Assembly (NCBI RefSeq): GCF_000170895.1
Contig: NZ_ABCS01000020.1
Location: 1 to 64,000 of the forward strand
Length of the DNA: 64,000 bases
Direction of reading: 5' to 3'
DNA from: Plesiocystis pacifica SIR-1
Lineage (GTDB): Bacteria; Myxococcota_A; Polyangia; Nannocystales; Nannocystaceae
Below, one piece after another: positions 48,905-57,743 of the stretch (its first letter is position 1; every line of letters starts with the position of its first letter). Made by a program: the position numbers and the translations under genes. Under the pieces are notes generated by a model. That model was not told the DNA's origin. It searched no databases and saw only the letters and a program-made list of their open reading frames with translations.

Positions 48905-48947
48905 GCGCTGGGGAAAGCGGATCGGGCCAGGGCGCGTTGGGGCCGAC

Positions 48948-49574
48948 ATGCGCGCCAGCGATGTCCCCACCAGCGGCTGCGAAGCGGATTGGGCGGCCAT
49001 GCACCTGCAACCCGGGGGCATGCGCCGCTTTTGTGATCACTGCCGGACCCAGGTCCACGATCTCTCGGCCATGGACGAGGCCAGCGCGCGGACCTTCTTG
49101 CGGGCCACCGAGGGCGCGGAGGTGTGCATCTCCTACGTCGAGGACGCGAGCGGTGCGATCGTGTTTCACTCGCGCGCGCCCGCGCGCTCGAGCGCGGACG
49201 CGAGCGTCGTGCCCCTTTCGCGGGTGCGCGCGTCGGCTCGGCGCTGGCAGACCATCGGCGCCGCCTCGCTGCCGAGCTTCGCCCGCGCGGCCGGGGCAGC
49301 GCTGAGCGCGGGCGTGGTCGGAGCGCTCACGGGCTGTACGCCTCACGGTCCGCCGGCGGCGGCCTCCGTTGAGCTCGTCGAGGACGCTGCACCCAGCGTC
49401 GCGCCGACCGTGGTCATCCCGGCCGAGGCCCCGCCCAAGGCGGGGGGCGGTCAACGACTGGAGATGGAGGAGCCTTGCGAGCCCGAGCGCGAGCCCAAGG
49501 TCAGGCGCCGCGGCGCCCGGCGCAAGAAGGGCGGGCTGATGCGCAGCGGCCCGGGGCCCCTCGACTCGCTCTGA
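48948..49574 (+). CDS. Protein with N-terminal Cys-box and single membrane segment
   Basis: The protein has 208 residues. The N-terminus 'GCEADWAAMHLQPGGMRRF' with 'CDHCRTQVHDLSAMDEASA' is a recurrent motif of Bacteroidetes and myxobacteria (W..M..G.RFC..C...V.DLS.M), found before transmembrane segments in possible sensor proteins. A hydrophobic stretch at about 105-130 ends in 'VVGALTGC'. The C-terminus is basic ('KVRRRGARRKKGG'). It lies 43 bp after the LRR-like lipoprotein gene, maybe in the same transcript. Function is unknown. Confidence 0.65.
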   Translation: MRASDVPTSGCEADWAAMHLQPGGMRRFCDHCRTQVHDLSAMDEASARTFLRATEGAEVCISYVEDASGAIVFHSRAPARSSADASVVPLSRVRASARRWQTIGAASLPSFARAAGAALSAGVVGALTGCTPHGPPAAASVELVEDAAPSVAPTVVIPAEAPPKAGGGQRLEMEEPCEPEREPKVRRRGARRKKGGLMRSGPGPLDSL

Positions 49575-49583
49575 CGGTCCTCG

Positions 49584-50576
49584 CTACTGCGGGTCCGGGA
49601 AGCACTCGAAGGCGATGTCGCCGTTGGCCTGGCCCCAGTCGAGGTTGGTGGCCTCGAACTCGACCCCGAGGGGGTTGGCGATGGTGTTGATCGTGTCGAG
49701 GTCGCCCTGGTTGATGAAGCCCCAGTACTCGCTCGCCAGGTAGAGCCCGCCGCCGTGGTCTTGCACGTATTCGACGATGGTCGCGGCCTCGGCCGCCGGC
49801 GTCGAGGCCAGGGTGCAGTAGATGACCGCGTCGTAGTCGGCCGCGAGGGCGGCGGGGTCGTTGACGTACTGGGCCGGGAGGTTGTCGCCGGCGTAGGTCA
49901 GGTCGGGGTAGCTGCCCAGGTTGTTGCCCAGGCCGCCGCACAGGTAGCGGCCGAAGCTCAGCACCTTGGGCAGCTGGTCGCCGCTTTGGCCCAGCCACTC
50001 CCACAGCGGGCAGTCGGTGATCTCCTCGTACAGGAGGTTGGTGTCGGCGGTGTAGATGACCCGGCCCGAGCCGACCTCGTCGAGGGCGTAAATGATCTGG
50101 TCGCCCTGCAAGGTCGCCGAGCCCAGGAACTCCGTGCCCGGGAGGGCCGAGAAGCTCGACGACTGGGTGGAGTCGAGGGTCACCCCGCACTCGAGGCAGT
50201 CGTTGCCGGTGGTCGACTCCGACGAGGACTCGGTCGACTCTTCGGTGGTGTCGGTGGACTCCTCCGTCGTGTCCTCGGTGGACTCTTGCGTCGTGTCGGT
50301 CTCGTCGGTGGACTCCTCCGTGGTGTCGGTGTCGGTGTCGTCGGTGGACTCCTCCGTCGACTCGTCGGCGGTCGTGTCCGCGTCCGTCGAGGTGTCGGCG
50401 GTCTCGCCGACCTCTTCCATGCCCGCGGTGTCCGTGTCCGCCGTGGGCCCCAGCTCGTCCCCGCCGACCTCGCCGAAGCCCTCGTCGCGCGTGCCCGAGT
50501 CGTCGGCGCAGCTCACCGAGACGGGGAGAAGGAGCAGGGAAAAAAGCGGCGTGAGGGGTCGAATACGGGCGTTCAT
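49584..50576 (-). CDS. Surface lipoprotein with GATase/DUF4350-like domain
   Basis: The protein has 330 residues; ATG 50576. The signal ends 'LLPVSVSC', followed by 'GEVGGDELGP', 'MEEVGETAD' and a long Thr/Glu/Ser stalk. From residue 140 the fold alternates strands and helices: 'VIYTADTNLLYEEI', 'VLSFGRYLCGGLGNNL', 'YDAVIYCTLAS', 'GGGLYLASEYWG'. This resembles the DUF4350 or class-I glutamine-amidotransferase-like fold seen in secreted proteins. No catalytic Cys triad is obvious. It converges with the gene ending at 49574. Confidence 0.65.
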   Translation of the reverse strand: MNARIRPLTPLFSLLLLPVSVSCADDSGTRDEGFGEVGGDELGPTADTDTAGMEEVGETADTSTDADTTADESTEESTDDTDTDTTEESTDETDTTQESTEDTTEESTDTTEESTESSSESTTGNDCLECGVTLDSTQSSSFSALPGTEFLGSATLQGDQIIYALDEVGSGRVIYTADTNLLYEEITDCPLWEWLGQSGDQLPKVLSFGRYLCGGLGNNLGSYPDLTYAGDNLPAQYVNDPAALAADYDAVIYCTLASTPAAEAATIVEYVQDHGGGLYLASEYWGFINQGDLDTINTIANPLGVEFEATNLDWGQANGDIAFECFPDPQ

Positions 50577-50656
50577 GGGCAAAGCCAGGGCTAGAGCCGG
50601 AAGCATAGCGGACCCGGGGGGCGGAATGCAGGCCGGGGCTGAGTCGTAGACAGCCC

Positions 50657-51448
50657 GTGCCCTCCCCAGACCGACCGCGCTTCGACCCGGACCAGCCCGT
50701 CGCCGCGGCCGTCGCGGCGCGGCGCTTTCCGACGGCGCTGCCGGCCGCGACCTTGCTCCAACCGGGCATCCTCGACGGCCTGCCGGCGGGTCTCGACGCC
50801 ATCCACGTCGACTTTGGCAGCCTCGGCCCGGCCGGGGCGCGGGCCCACGTGCTCGCGCTGACGGAGCTTGTCCAGCGCCTGCAGGCCCGCGGCGTGCGGG
50901 TCTCGGGCCGCTTCACCCTCGGCCTCGATCACGACGAGGTCGGCAGCTTCGAGCGCCTGGTCGCCTGGGTCGAGGACCAGGGCCTGGCGGAGGTCGAGCT
51001 GCGCCTGCGCACGCCCGAGCCGGGGAGCGCGGAGGTCCGCGAGCTGGCCTCCGTCGATCGCATCGTCCACCGGGACTGGCGCGCCTGGGACGGCGCCCAC
51101 GTCGTCGTCGAGCCCGCCCGGATGAGCGCCGTGACCCTGTACCGGGGCTGGGCGTGGTGCGGCCAGGTCCTCGACAGCTGGCCCTCGCGCTGGCGTCGAC
51201 GGCCCCGGGAGCTCACCGCCTTGCCGGGCTTCCTGCTGCGTCAGCTCGACGCCCTGGTGGTCCGGGGGGCCCGGGCCTGGGTCGGGCGCTGGCGCTGGCG
51301 GGCCCGAACTTGGCTCGGGCAGATCGGGAGTAGTCGCCCACGACGCCCTTTTGTTCCCCGCGCGACCGGGCGCGCAGCCTCGCTCCACCCGGAGCCCTCG
51401 GGGGCCCTGGCCCTCGGCGGCCCGGCGGTCTACTTTGAGCCCAGGTGA
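50657..51448 (+). CDS. Hypothetical protein upstream of rhomboid
   Basis: The protein has 263 residues, GTG start. Segments such as 'LDAIHVDFGSLGPAGARAHV' and 'VSGRFTLGLDHDEVGSFERL' look like a TIM-barrel-type alternation, but I cannot place the family. There is no signal peptide. The last third is rich in Arg and Trp. Its TGA overlaps the GTG of the rhomboid gene (GTGA), so the two are translationally coupled. It could be an accessory protein of the protease. Confidence 0.6.
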   Translation: MPSPDRPRFDPDQPVAAAVAARRFPTALPAATLLQPGILDGLPAGLDAIHVDFGSLGPAGARAHVLALTELVQRLQARGVRVSGRFTLGLDHDEVGSFERLVAWVEDQGLAEVELRLRTPEPGSAEVRELASVDRIVHRDWRAWDGAHVVVEPARMSAVTLYRGWAWCGQVLDSWPSRWRRRPRELTALPGFLLRQLDALVVRGARAWVGRWRWRARTWLGQIGSSRPRRPFVPRATGRAASLHPEPSGALALGGPAVYFEPR

Positions 51449-52596
51449 GCGAACGAGACGACGGCGCCGAGATCGTATCCCTGGCAGATAGGCGGGCCGA
51501 GCGGACGCGCGAGGTCGAGGCGGCCGACCGCGAAGCTCGGCGCGCCGAGGCCGACAGTCGGGCCCGGCAGCAGCAGAGCTCGCGCCCCGAGCCCTACGCC
51601 AGCTACGTCCTGCTCGGACTGAACGTCGCGGTCTGGCTGCTCATGGTCGGCATGGGCGTCGACGCCTTCGAGCCCTCGTCGGAGGAGCTGGTCGACTGGG
51701 GGGCCAACTTTGGACCCAAGACCGCCAGCGGCCAGTGGTGGCGGCTGCTGACCGCGACCTTCCTCCACGGCGGCCTCATCCACCTCGGCTTCAACATCTA
51801 CTTCCTGTGGGTCATCGGCCGGATCACCGAGCAGATCTTCCGCGCCCCCGCCTACCTCGTGATCTATTTCGGGAGTGGGTTGTGCGCGAGCGCGGCGAGC
51901 TTGGCCTGGAACCCCATCGCGCCCAGCGTGGGGGCCTCGGGGGCGCTGCTCGGGGTGTTCGGGGCCTTCTTGGGCTTCACCCTCCGGCGCCGCGAGGTCC
52001 TGCCGCCGGAGTTCGTCCAGAGCGTGCGGCGCAACGCCATGGTGCTCATCGGCCTCAACGTCGCCGTGGCCTTCTTCATGTCGAACATCGACAACGCCGC
52101 CCACGTCGGCGGGCTCGTCGCGGGGCTGGGCATCGGCTACCTGATCACGACCCTCGCCGAGCGCCCGGTCCAGAGCCGCCAAGAGAGCCTCGCCCTGCAG
52201 CGCCGGCTCTCGCTCATGGTCGGCGCGGGCGTGGCCGTGCTCGTCGCGGGCGCGTGCGTGCTGCTGCGGACCGACCCCGAGATCATGGTCGTCTACGACC
52301 AGGTCGAGGTCCTCAACCGCACGGCCTTCTCGGCCTACAACGAGGCCGAGACCGACGAGGACCGGGCCAAGGCCATCGAAGAGGTGACCTTGCCGGCCAT
52401 CGTCGACCTGCGCGAGGCCCTGGCCGAGGTCGAGCAGGCGCCCCGGCAGCACCGCGAGGACCTCGACAAATTCAGGGTCTACGCCGAGAAGACCGAGCAG
52501 GCGCTGCGCACGGAGCTCGAGGCGCTGCGCTCGGGCGACCCGTTGAAGATGCTCGAGGCCAAGCGCCTGTACGAAGAAGCTGAGAGCGCACTTTGA
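51445..52596 (+). CDS. Rhomboid-family intramembrane serine protease
   Basis: The protein has 383 residues. The six-helix rhomboid core spans about 55-235: 'LLTATFLHGGLIHLGFN' (the HGxxxHxxxN TM2 region), 'VGASGALLGVFGAFLGF' with the catalytic Ser (GxSG), and 'NIDNAAHVGGLVAGLGIG' with the catalytic His. A charged cytosolic helix precedes it and a long helical tail (about 290-383) follows after one more membrane segment. Rhomboids cut single-pass proteins within the membrane. The GTG start is chosen for the overlap with the preceding stop. Confidence 0.88.
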   Translation: MSERDDGAEIVSLADRRAERTREVEAADREARRAEADSRARQQQSSRPEPYASYVLLGLNVAVWLLMVGMGVDAFEPSSEELVDWGANFGPKTASGQWWRLLTATFLHGGLIHLGFNIYFLWVIGRITEQIFRAPAYLVIYFGSGLCASAASLAWNPIAPSVGASGALLGVFGAFLGFTLRRREVLPPEFVQSVRRNAMVLIGLNVAVAFFMSNIDNAAHVGGLVAGLGIGYLITTLAERPVQSRQESLALQRRLSLMVGAGVAVLVAGACVLLRTDPEIMVVYDQVEVLNRTAFSAYNEAETDEDRAKAIEEVTLPAIVDLREALAEVEQAPRQHREDLDKFRVYAEKTEQALRTELEALRSGDPLKMLEAKRLYEEAESAL

Positions 52597-52646
52597 GCGG
52601 GCTCGCGCCTTGGCTGGCGGGGCCTCGGCGTGGTGAAATCCGCGCG

Positions 52647-53285
52647 ATGGGACGCTGGCGATCTTCGCTCCTCGCGCTGGGCTGCGCGGCCTTGGTGGGC
52701 TGCGGCCTGATCGGCAAGGACGACATCGGCGACCGGGCCATGGACAGCAACTTCGTCGCCGGGAAGGCGACGCCGGTCCACCCGCCCCGGGGCGAGCGCA
52801 AGAAGGTCCGCTCCGTGCCTGGCGCGACCTCCATGCAGTCCGAGCCCCTCGAGTGCAACGGCGGGGCGCAGACCGTGTCCAACCTCGAGCTGCGGGTCAC
52901 GGGGCCCACGGGGGTGCGGGTCCGGGGGGGCTGCCAGCTGCGCCTGGTCAACGTCGACCTGAGGGCCAAGGACGGCGTGGTCATCGAGGACGGCGAGCTG
53001 ATCATGGTCAGCGGCAGCATCACCGCCGAGGGCGTGGGCGTGCGGGCCTCGGGCGGCGCCTCCGTGGACCTGACCGAGGTCGCGGTCGGCGGGTCGACGG
53101 GCCTGCAGGCGGGCGGGCAGGCCAAGGTCCACGCCAAGGGCGGCTCGATCACCGGCTCGGGCGCGGCCATGGCCCTGCGCGACGAGGCCTCGGTCGTCCT
53201 CGAGGGCACCGCCGTCGACGGCCCCGTGGCCCAGGCAGAGGACGCCGAGCTGGTCCGCATCGAGGCGCGGGAGGAGCAGCCATGA
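52647..53285 (+). CDS. Lipoprotein, likely right-handed beta-helix
   Basis: The protein has 212 residues from ATG 52647; a TTG at 52593 overlapping the rhomboid stop is possible but lacks a signal. Lipobox 'GCAALVGC'. After 'LECNGGAQTVSNLELRV', short repeating strands follow ('LRLVNVDLRAKDGVVIEDGE', 'MVSGSITAEGVGVRASGG', 'VHAKGGSITGSGAAMALRD'), typical of parallel beta-helices. It is in the rhomboid operon and might be its client or partner. Confidence 0.7.
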   Translation: MGRWRSSLLALGCAALVGCGLIGKDDIGDRAMDSNFVAGKATPVHPPRGERKKVRSVPGATSMQSEPLECNGGAQTVSNLELRVTGPTGVRVRGGCQLRLVNVDLRAKDGVVIEDGELIMVSGSITAEGVGVRASGGASVDLTEVAVGGSTGLQAGGQAKVHAKGGSITGSGAAMALRDEASVVLEGTAVDGPVAQAEDAELVRIEAREEQP

Positions 53286-53845
53286 GCAAGCAGGCGAGCC
53301 AGGGCCGGGTGTTCGTCGTCCTCGGGGTGGGCGTGGCGTTGCTCGTGATGCTCATCATGGGCGCGGGGATGGCCTTCTTCCTGCTGGCCAAGGCGGAGGA
53401 CAACCCCGGGCTGGCGGCGGGCTCGGGCCTCGCCTCGCCCCTCGAGGACGCGAGCGGACTGCAGCCCGCCTTCGCGGGGGCGATCGACGGCGACTGGCTG
53501 GGCTCGGCGGGCAAGCTGACCCTGTCCCCGCGCTCCGTCGAGCTCGTGCTCCAGCGCGACGGGGTCGCCAGGCGCTACACCGTCAGCCCGAAGGGGACGG
53601 TGATGCGCCGGGGCGGGGCCGGCCTCGTCGACGCCGAGCCCTTCGACCTGCGCGAGCTCGACCTGGAGCTCGTGCCGCGGCTGGTCGCCGACGCGCGGGA
53701 GCGGGCCGGGGTCGACATCGCCCAGGTCGTGGTTGGGCGTGACGAGGAGGCGCTGCTGCTGTGGCGCCTGGTCCCCAAGGGCGAGGCGAGCGACGTCTAC
53801 TACCTCGCCGACGGCAGCTTCGTGCCCGATCCGGACAACCCTTGA
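53282..53845 (+). CDS. Single-pass membrane protein, 187 aa
   Basis: The ATG overlaps the previous stop (ATGA). One N-terminal membrane helix ('VFVVLGVGVALLVMLIM') is followed by an external domain: 'AFAGAIDGDWLGSAGKLTL', 'VSPKGTVMRRGGAG', and 'VVVGRDEEALLLWRLVPKG'. A single-pass protein encoded beside a rhomboid is a plausible client. The family is unknown. Confidence 0.65.
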   Translation: MSKQASQGRVFVVLGVGVALLVMLIMGAGMAFFLLAKAEDNPGLAAGSGLASPLEDASGLQPAFAGAIDGDWLGSAGKLTLSPRSVELVLQRDGVARRYTVSPKGTVMRRGGAGLVDAEPFDLRELDLELVPRLVADARERAGVDIAQVVVGRDEEALLLWRLVPKGEASDVYYLADGSFVPDPDNP

Positions 53846-53861
53846 GCGGCGCCGCTCAGGC

Positions 53862-54890
53862 TCACCACGCCGAGGGCGCGTCGAGGGCCCGGAGCAGGGC
53901 TTCGGGCCGCTCGCGCTGGGGCGCGTGGCCGCAGCCTTCGATGATCCGCAAGGCCGAGCTGGGCAGCAGCCCCGCGGTCCGCTCGCTCATCGCCGTGGGC
54001 ACGATCGCGTCCCGGTCGCCCCACACGAGCATGGTGGGGGTGCGCAGACCCTCGATGGTCTGGCAGGCCTCGATGAGGCGCTGGCGCGTGCCCCCGGGCT
54101 CGTGCTGGTGGAGGTCGTCGAGCTGGCGGAGCATGGCCTCGACGGCCTCGAGGCCGCCGTCGCGGCACAGCCGGTCCCAGTAGACGTCGACGTCGTCGGC
54201 GAGGGGCTCGTGGTCGAGGAGCTCCTCGGTGGACAGCGAGCGCCGCAGGAAGCGGCGCAGGTCGGCGCGACGAAAGGCGGTGCGCAGCACCAGGGGCGCG
54301 AAGCCGACCCACCGCCAGGCGCGACGCAGGGCCGGGACCGGGCCGGGGAGGGCGATGGGCGCGTCGACGGGGACCAGGTGCGGGGCGATGAGGATCAGCC
54401 GGCGCACGCCGACGCGGTGGGGGCTGCCCACGCGCATGAGCTTGTGGGCCAGGGCGACCGCGATGGCGCCCCCGTAGCCGTGGCCGACCAAATCGATCCC
54501 GGGGTGATCGTCGCGCTCGCGGCCCGACAGATCCGGCAGGCGATCGAGCATGCGGGCGAGGAGCTCGGCGTGCCACTCGAAGCCGTAGCCCGCCGCGTCC
54601 GCGGCCGCGGGGCGGTCGGAGCTGCCGCAGCCGAACAGATCGGGGACCAGGACCCGGCGGCGCGGGGACCAGGACTCGGCGAGGAAGCGAAAGTCCCAGC
54701 CCGTGACCAGCAGCGAGTGCAGCAAGAGCGCGGGCACCTCGTCCGTACGCTCCGGCGCGAGCGGCCCGAGGTCTTGGAGCCACATCCGGCCCGGGGCCAT
54801 GGGGATGAGCCGGGAGCGCTCGGCGGGCAGGGGAGCGGGGCCTTCCCTGGGGGCGTCGCTCGGGCGTGGTGGAGAGCTCGTCGTGCTCAT
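53862..54890 (-). CDS. Alpha/beta-hydrolase-fold protein with the nucleophile Ser replaced by Gly
   Basis: The protein has 342 residues; the ATG at 54890 overlaps the ptsI stop (ATGA). The fold is clear: 'VLVPDLFGCGSSDRP', 'MLVWGDRDAIVPT' (acid), and 'IEGCGHAPQRERPE' (His). The nucleophile elbow reads 'LVGHGYGGAIAVA', that is G-H-G-Y-G where G-H-S-Y-G is normal, so the catalytic Ser is missing. It may be a pseudo-enzyme or use a different chemistry. Coupling to the PTS enzyme I gene suggests a regulatory link. Confidence 0.75.
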   Translation of the reverse strand: MSTTSSPPRPSDAPREGPAPLPAERSRLIPMAPGRMWLQDLGPLAPERTDEVPALLLHSLLVTGWDFRFLAESWSPRRRVLVPDLFGCGSSDRPAAADAAGYGFEWHAELLARMLDRLPDLSGRERDDHPGIDLVGHGYGGAIAVALAHKLMRVGSPHRVGVRRLILIAPHLVPVDAPIALPGPVPALRRAWRWVGFAPLVLRTAFRRADLRRFLRRSLSTEELLDHEPLADDVDVYWDRLCRDGGLEAVEAMLRQLDDLHQHEPGGTRQRLIEACQTIEGLRTPTMLVWGDRDAIVPTAMSERTAGLLPSSALRIIEGCGHAPQRERPEALLRALDAPSAW

Positions 54891-56731
54891 TCGGCGGACG
54901 CTCGTTCGGGGCTGTCGTCGTCGAGGATCTGGATGCCTGCGCCGTGCTCGAGGTGCTCGGGGAAGCGCTCGTTCATCTTGCGCACGACCAGGCGCCGGGC
55001 CTCGGTCGCGGTCCTGCACTCGAGCACCTGGGCGGCGAGGGCCTCCATCTCGTCGATCGAGGACGAGCGGATGATGTTCTTGATCACGGGGATGGCCGCG
55101 GCCTGCATCGAGAGCTCGCGCAGGCCCAGGCCGACGAGCACCCAGGTGTAGCGGGGGTCCGAGGCCATCTCGCCGCACAGCGACACGGGGATGTCGTGGG
55201 CCCGGCCGGCGTCGCACACGGTCTTGATCAGCCGCAGGATCGCGGGGTGCAGCGGCTCGTAGAGGTAGTTGACGTCGTCGTTGTCGCGGTCGATGGCGAG
55301 GGCGTACTGGATGAGATCGTTGGTCCCGATGCTCATGAAGTCGACCCGCTCGGCGATCAGATCCGCGGCGATGGCCGCCGCGGGGACCTCGATCATCACG
55401 CCCACGTGGACCTCGCTGGCGTGGGGCAGGCCGGTCTCGGCGAGCTGGGCCCGGGCCTCGTTGAAGGCCCCGCGCACCGCCGAGAGCTCCTCGAGGCCCG
55501 AGATCAGCGGGAGCATGATCTGCAGCGGGCCGTGGAGGGCGGCGCGGAGCAGGCCGCGGAGCTGGTCCAGGAGCACCTCGCGGTGGAGCAGGGCCAGGCG
55601 CATCGATCGCACGCCCATGGCCGGGTTGGCCTCGGCCTCGTTGAGGCCCAGGGCCTCGCACTGCTTGTCCGAGCCCAGGTCGAAGGTCCGCACGCGCACG
55701 GGGTAGGGCGCCCAGCGCTGGAGCAGGGCCTTGCCCATGCGGTAGTGCTCCTCCTCGCTCGGCGGCTCTTGCCGGTTCATGTACATGAACTCGGTGCGGT
55801 ACAGCCCCACCCCCTCGGCGCCGCTGCGCTTGGCCAGCTCGATCTCTTCATCGAGGGCCAAGTTGGCGCGCAGGTAGACGTTCTCGCCGTCCTCGGTCTG
55901 GGCCGGGAGGGCGCGCTCGCGGAGCACCCGCTGCTCGAAGGCCTCGTAGCGCTGGACCTCGTCGCGCAGCTCCTCGACCCGGGCCTGGGTCGGCCGGACC
56001 TGGATCAGCCCGTGCACGCCGTCGACGATGACCGGGTCGTTGGTATAGACCTCGGGGATGAGGTCGTGGACGCCGACGACGGCGGGGATCTGCAGGGCGC
56101 GGGCGATGATCGCCGTGTGCGAGGTGGCCCCGCCCTCCTCGGTGACGATGCCGGCGACGTCGTGGTTGGCCAGGTTGGCCGCGTCGGCGGGGCTGAGCTC
56201 GTGGGCGACGATGACCGAGCCGGGGGGCGGGGTCAGGGCGTCTTTTTCGTCGCCGCCGAGGGTGGTGATCAGCCGCTCGCCCATGAACGCGACGTCGGAC
56301 TGGCGGGCGCGGAAGTAGTCGTCGCCGACCTTGGCGAGGGTCGCCCGGACCTCGTCGACGGCCTCGCTGACCGCCCACTCCGCGCCGATCAGCCGCTCGC
56401 GGATCAGCTGCTCGACGTGCTGGATGAGGTCCGGGTCGCGCAGCATCATCTGCTGCGCCTTGAGGATCTGGCGGTGCTCGCCGTGGGTCAGCCGGCTCTT
56501 GATGGTCTCGAGCTGCTCTTGGGTCCCGCGCAGCGCGGCGCGGAAGCGCTTGAGCTCGTCGTCGATCCCCTCCCGCGCGATGGTGGTGTGCGGGACGTTG
56601 ACCTCGCGGCGGTCGACGACGTAGGCCGGGCCCATGCCCAGGCCCGCGCTGACGCCGTTGCCTCGTCGCTCGCGGGCTGGGCGCTTGTGGGCGTCTGGGG
56701 TCGGGCGCTCGTCGCTCATCGCCGCGCCCAT
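54887..56731 (-). CDS. ptsI: Phosphoenolpyruvate-protein phosphotransferase (PTS enzyme I)
   Basis: The protein has 614 residues. EI takes phosphate from PEP on a His and passes it to HPr. Phospho-His region 'VTEEGGATSHTAIIARAL', PEP-binding 'EGVGLYRTEFMYMNR' and 'FMSIGTNDLIQYALA', and catalytic Cys 'PVSLCGEMASDP' are all intact. There is no N-terminal GAF domain, so it is EI rather than EI-Ntr, although its neighbours (rpoN, hprK, rapZ) are those of regulatory PTS clusters. ATG at 56731 or 56719. Confidence 0.92.
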   Translation of the reverse strand: MGAAMSDERPTPDAHKRPARERRGNGVSAGLGMGPAYVVDRREVNVPHTTIAREGIDDELKRFRAALRGTQEQLETIKSRLTHGEHRQILKAQQMMLRDPDLIQHVEQLIRERLIGAEWAVSEAVDEVRATLAKVGDDYFRARQSDVAFMGERLITTLGGDEKDALTPPPGSVIVAHELSPADAANLANHDVAGIVTEEGGATSHTAIIARALQIPAVVGVHDLIPEVYTNDPVIVDGVHGLIQVRPTQARVEELRDEVQRYEAFEQRVLRERALPAQTEDGENVYLRANLALDEEIELAKRSGAEGVGLYRTEFMYMNRQEPPSEEEHYRMGKALLQRWAPYPVRVRTFDLGSDKQCEALGLNEAEANPAMGVRSMRLALLHREVLLDQLRGLLRAALHGPLQIMLPLISGLEELSAVRGAFNEARAQLAETGLPHASEVHVGVMIEVPAAAIAADLIAERVDFMSIGTNDLIQYALAIDRDNDDVNYLYEPLHPAILRLIKTVCDAGRAHDIPVSLCGEMASDPRYTWVLVGLGLRELSMQAAAIPVIKNIIRSSSIDEMEALAAQVLECRTATEARRLVVRKMNERFPEHLEHGAGIQILDDDSPERASAE

Positions 56732-56744
56732 GGTAGCAGCCCGC

Positions 56745-57365
56745 TCAGCCCGTCGTGCCGCCCCCGCCCGTGTCGCACATGGAGGCGTCGAAGGTGCAGG
56801 TCACGGGGTCGCACAGCAGGGTGCCCCCGACGTAGCCGAGGTCGACGCAGGAGAAGCCCTGGAGGTTGTCCCCGTCGCACTGCTCGCCGAGGTCGACGAT
56901 GCCGTCGCCGCAAGAGGAGCCGCCGGTGGTCGTGTCGGTGGTGCCCTCGGTGTCCCCAGAGTCGGAGCTGGTCTCGGTCTCGGTGGTGTCCGTGTCGGAG
57001 GTGTCCGAGCTGTCCGTGGTCGAGTCGGTCTCCGTCGACTCGGTGGTGTCCGTCGCGTCGGTCTCGGTGGACTCGGTCTCGGTGGACTCGGTCTCGGTGG
57101 ACTCGGTCTCGGTGGTCGACTCGGTCTCGGTGGTGGACTCGGTCTCGGTGGACTCGCTCTCGGAGCTGGAGTCGGCCGACTCGCCCTCGGGCATGTCCGG
57201 CGGCGTCGAGCTCTCGCCGACCTCGTCCATGCTCGTGCCGATCGTCGAGCCTTCGCCAAAGCAGTTCAGCCCTTCGCCGCATTCGACGGTCCGTCCGCAG
57301 CCCGTCAGCGTCAAAACCGAAGCGAGGCCCCCGAGGACCAGGACAGCACGGGAAGGACCGAACAT
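56745..57365 (-). CDS. Lipoprotein with Glu/Ser/Thr stalk and DUF4215-type Cys domain
   Basis: The protein has 206 residues. Lipobox 'VLTLTGC', then 'TSMDEVGESSTPPD' and a stalk with several TETES units encoded by 15-bp repeats (about 57058-57160). The C-terminus 'CGDGIVDLGEQCDGDN' with five more cysteines is the myxobacterial Cys-rich repeat (DUF4215/TIGR02232 type). It is a surface protein. It is odd to find it between the HPr and EI genes; it may be a later insertion into the PTS operon. Confidence 0.75.
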   Translation of the reverse strand: MFGPSRAVLVLGGLASVLTLTGCGRTVECGEGLNCFGEGSTIGTSMDEVGESSTPPDMPEGESADSSSESESTETESTTETESTTETESTETESTETESTETDATDTTESTETDSTTDSSDTSDTDTTETETSSDSGDTEGTTDTTTGGSSCGDGIVDLGEQCDGDNLQGFSCVDLGYVGGTLLCDPVTCTFDASMCDTGGGGTTG

Positions 57366-57440
57366 GCGGCCATTGTCCTGTAGACGCTCCCGAGTGTCAC
57401 TCTGAATGGAGCACCACCCCAGCGCGCGCGGACTGGAGCT

Positions 57441-57716
57441 TCAAATTTCGCCGAAGCCCTCGGCGACCAGGGCGGCGAGGGCCGTGTGCGCCTCGTCGGC
57501 GTCGCGCCCTTCCACGCGCAGGTTGATCTTCGAGCCCTGGGCGCAGGCCAGGCCGAGCACGCCGAGGATGCTCTTGCCGTTGACCTCTTGCCCGTCGCGC
57601 CCGATGAACACGTCCGACTGGTACTTGTTGGCGACGTTGACCAGCTTGGCCGCGGCGCGGGCGTGGAGGCCGAGGGGGTTGACGATTTCGAGCTCGCTCG
57701 ACTTGCTGCGCGGCAT
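57441..57716 (-). CDS. ptsH: Phosphocarrier protein HPr
   Basis: The protein has 91 residues. 'IVNPLGLHARAAAKLV' carries the His that is phosphorylated by EI, and 'VNGKSILGVLGLACAQGSKI' carries the regulatory Ser used by HPr kinase, which is encoded upstream in this locus (hprK). So both control points are available. The EIIA gene lies 27 bp upstream, and the lipoprotein gene about 75 bp downstream. Confidence 0.92.
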   Translation of the reverse strand: MPRSKSSELEIVNPLGLHARAAAKLVNVANKYQSDVFIGRDGQEVNGKSILGVLGLACAQGSKINLRVEGRDADEAHTALAALVAEGFGEI

Positions 57717-57743
57717 GAGATGCTGAGGGGGCGTGGGGGAGGG

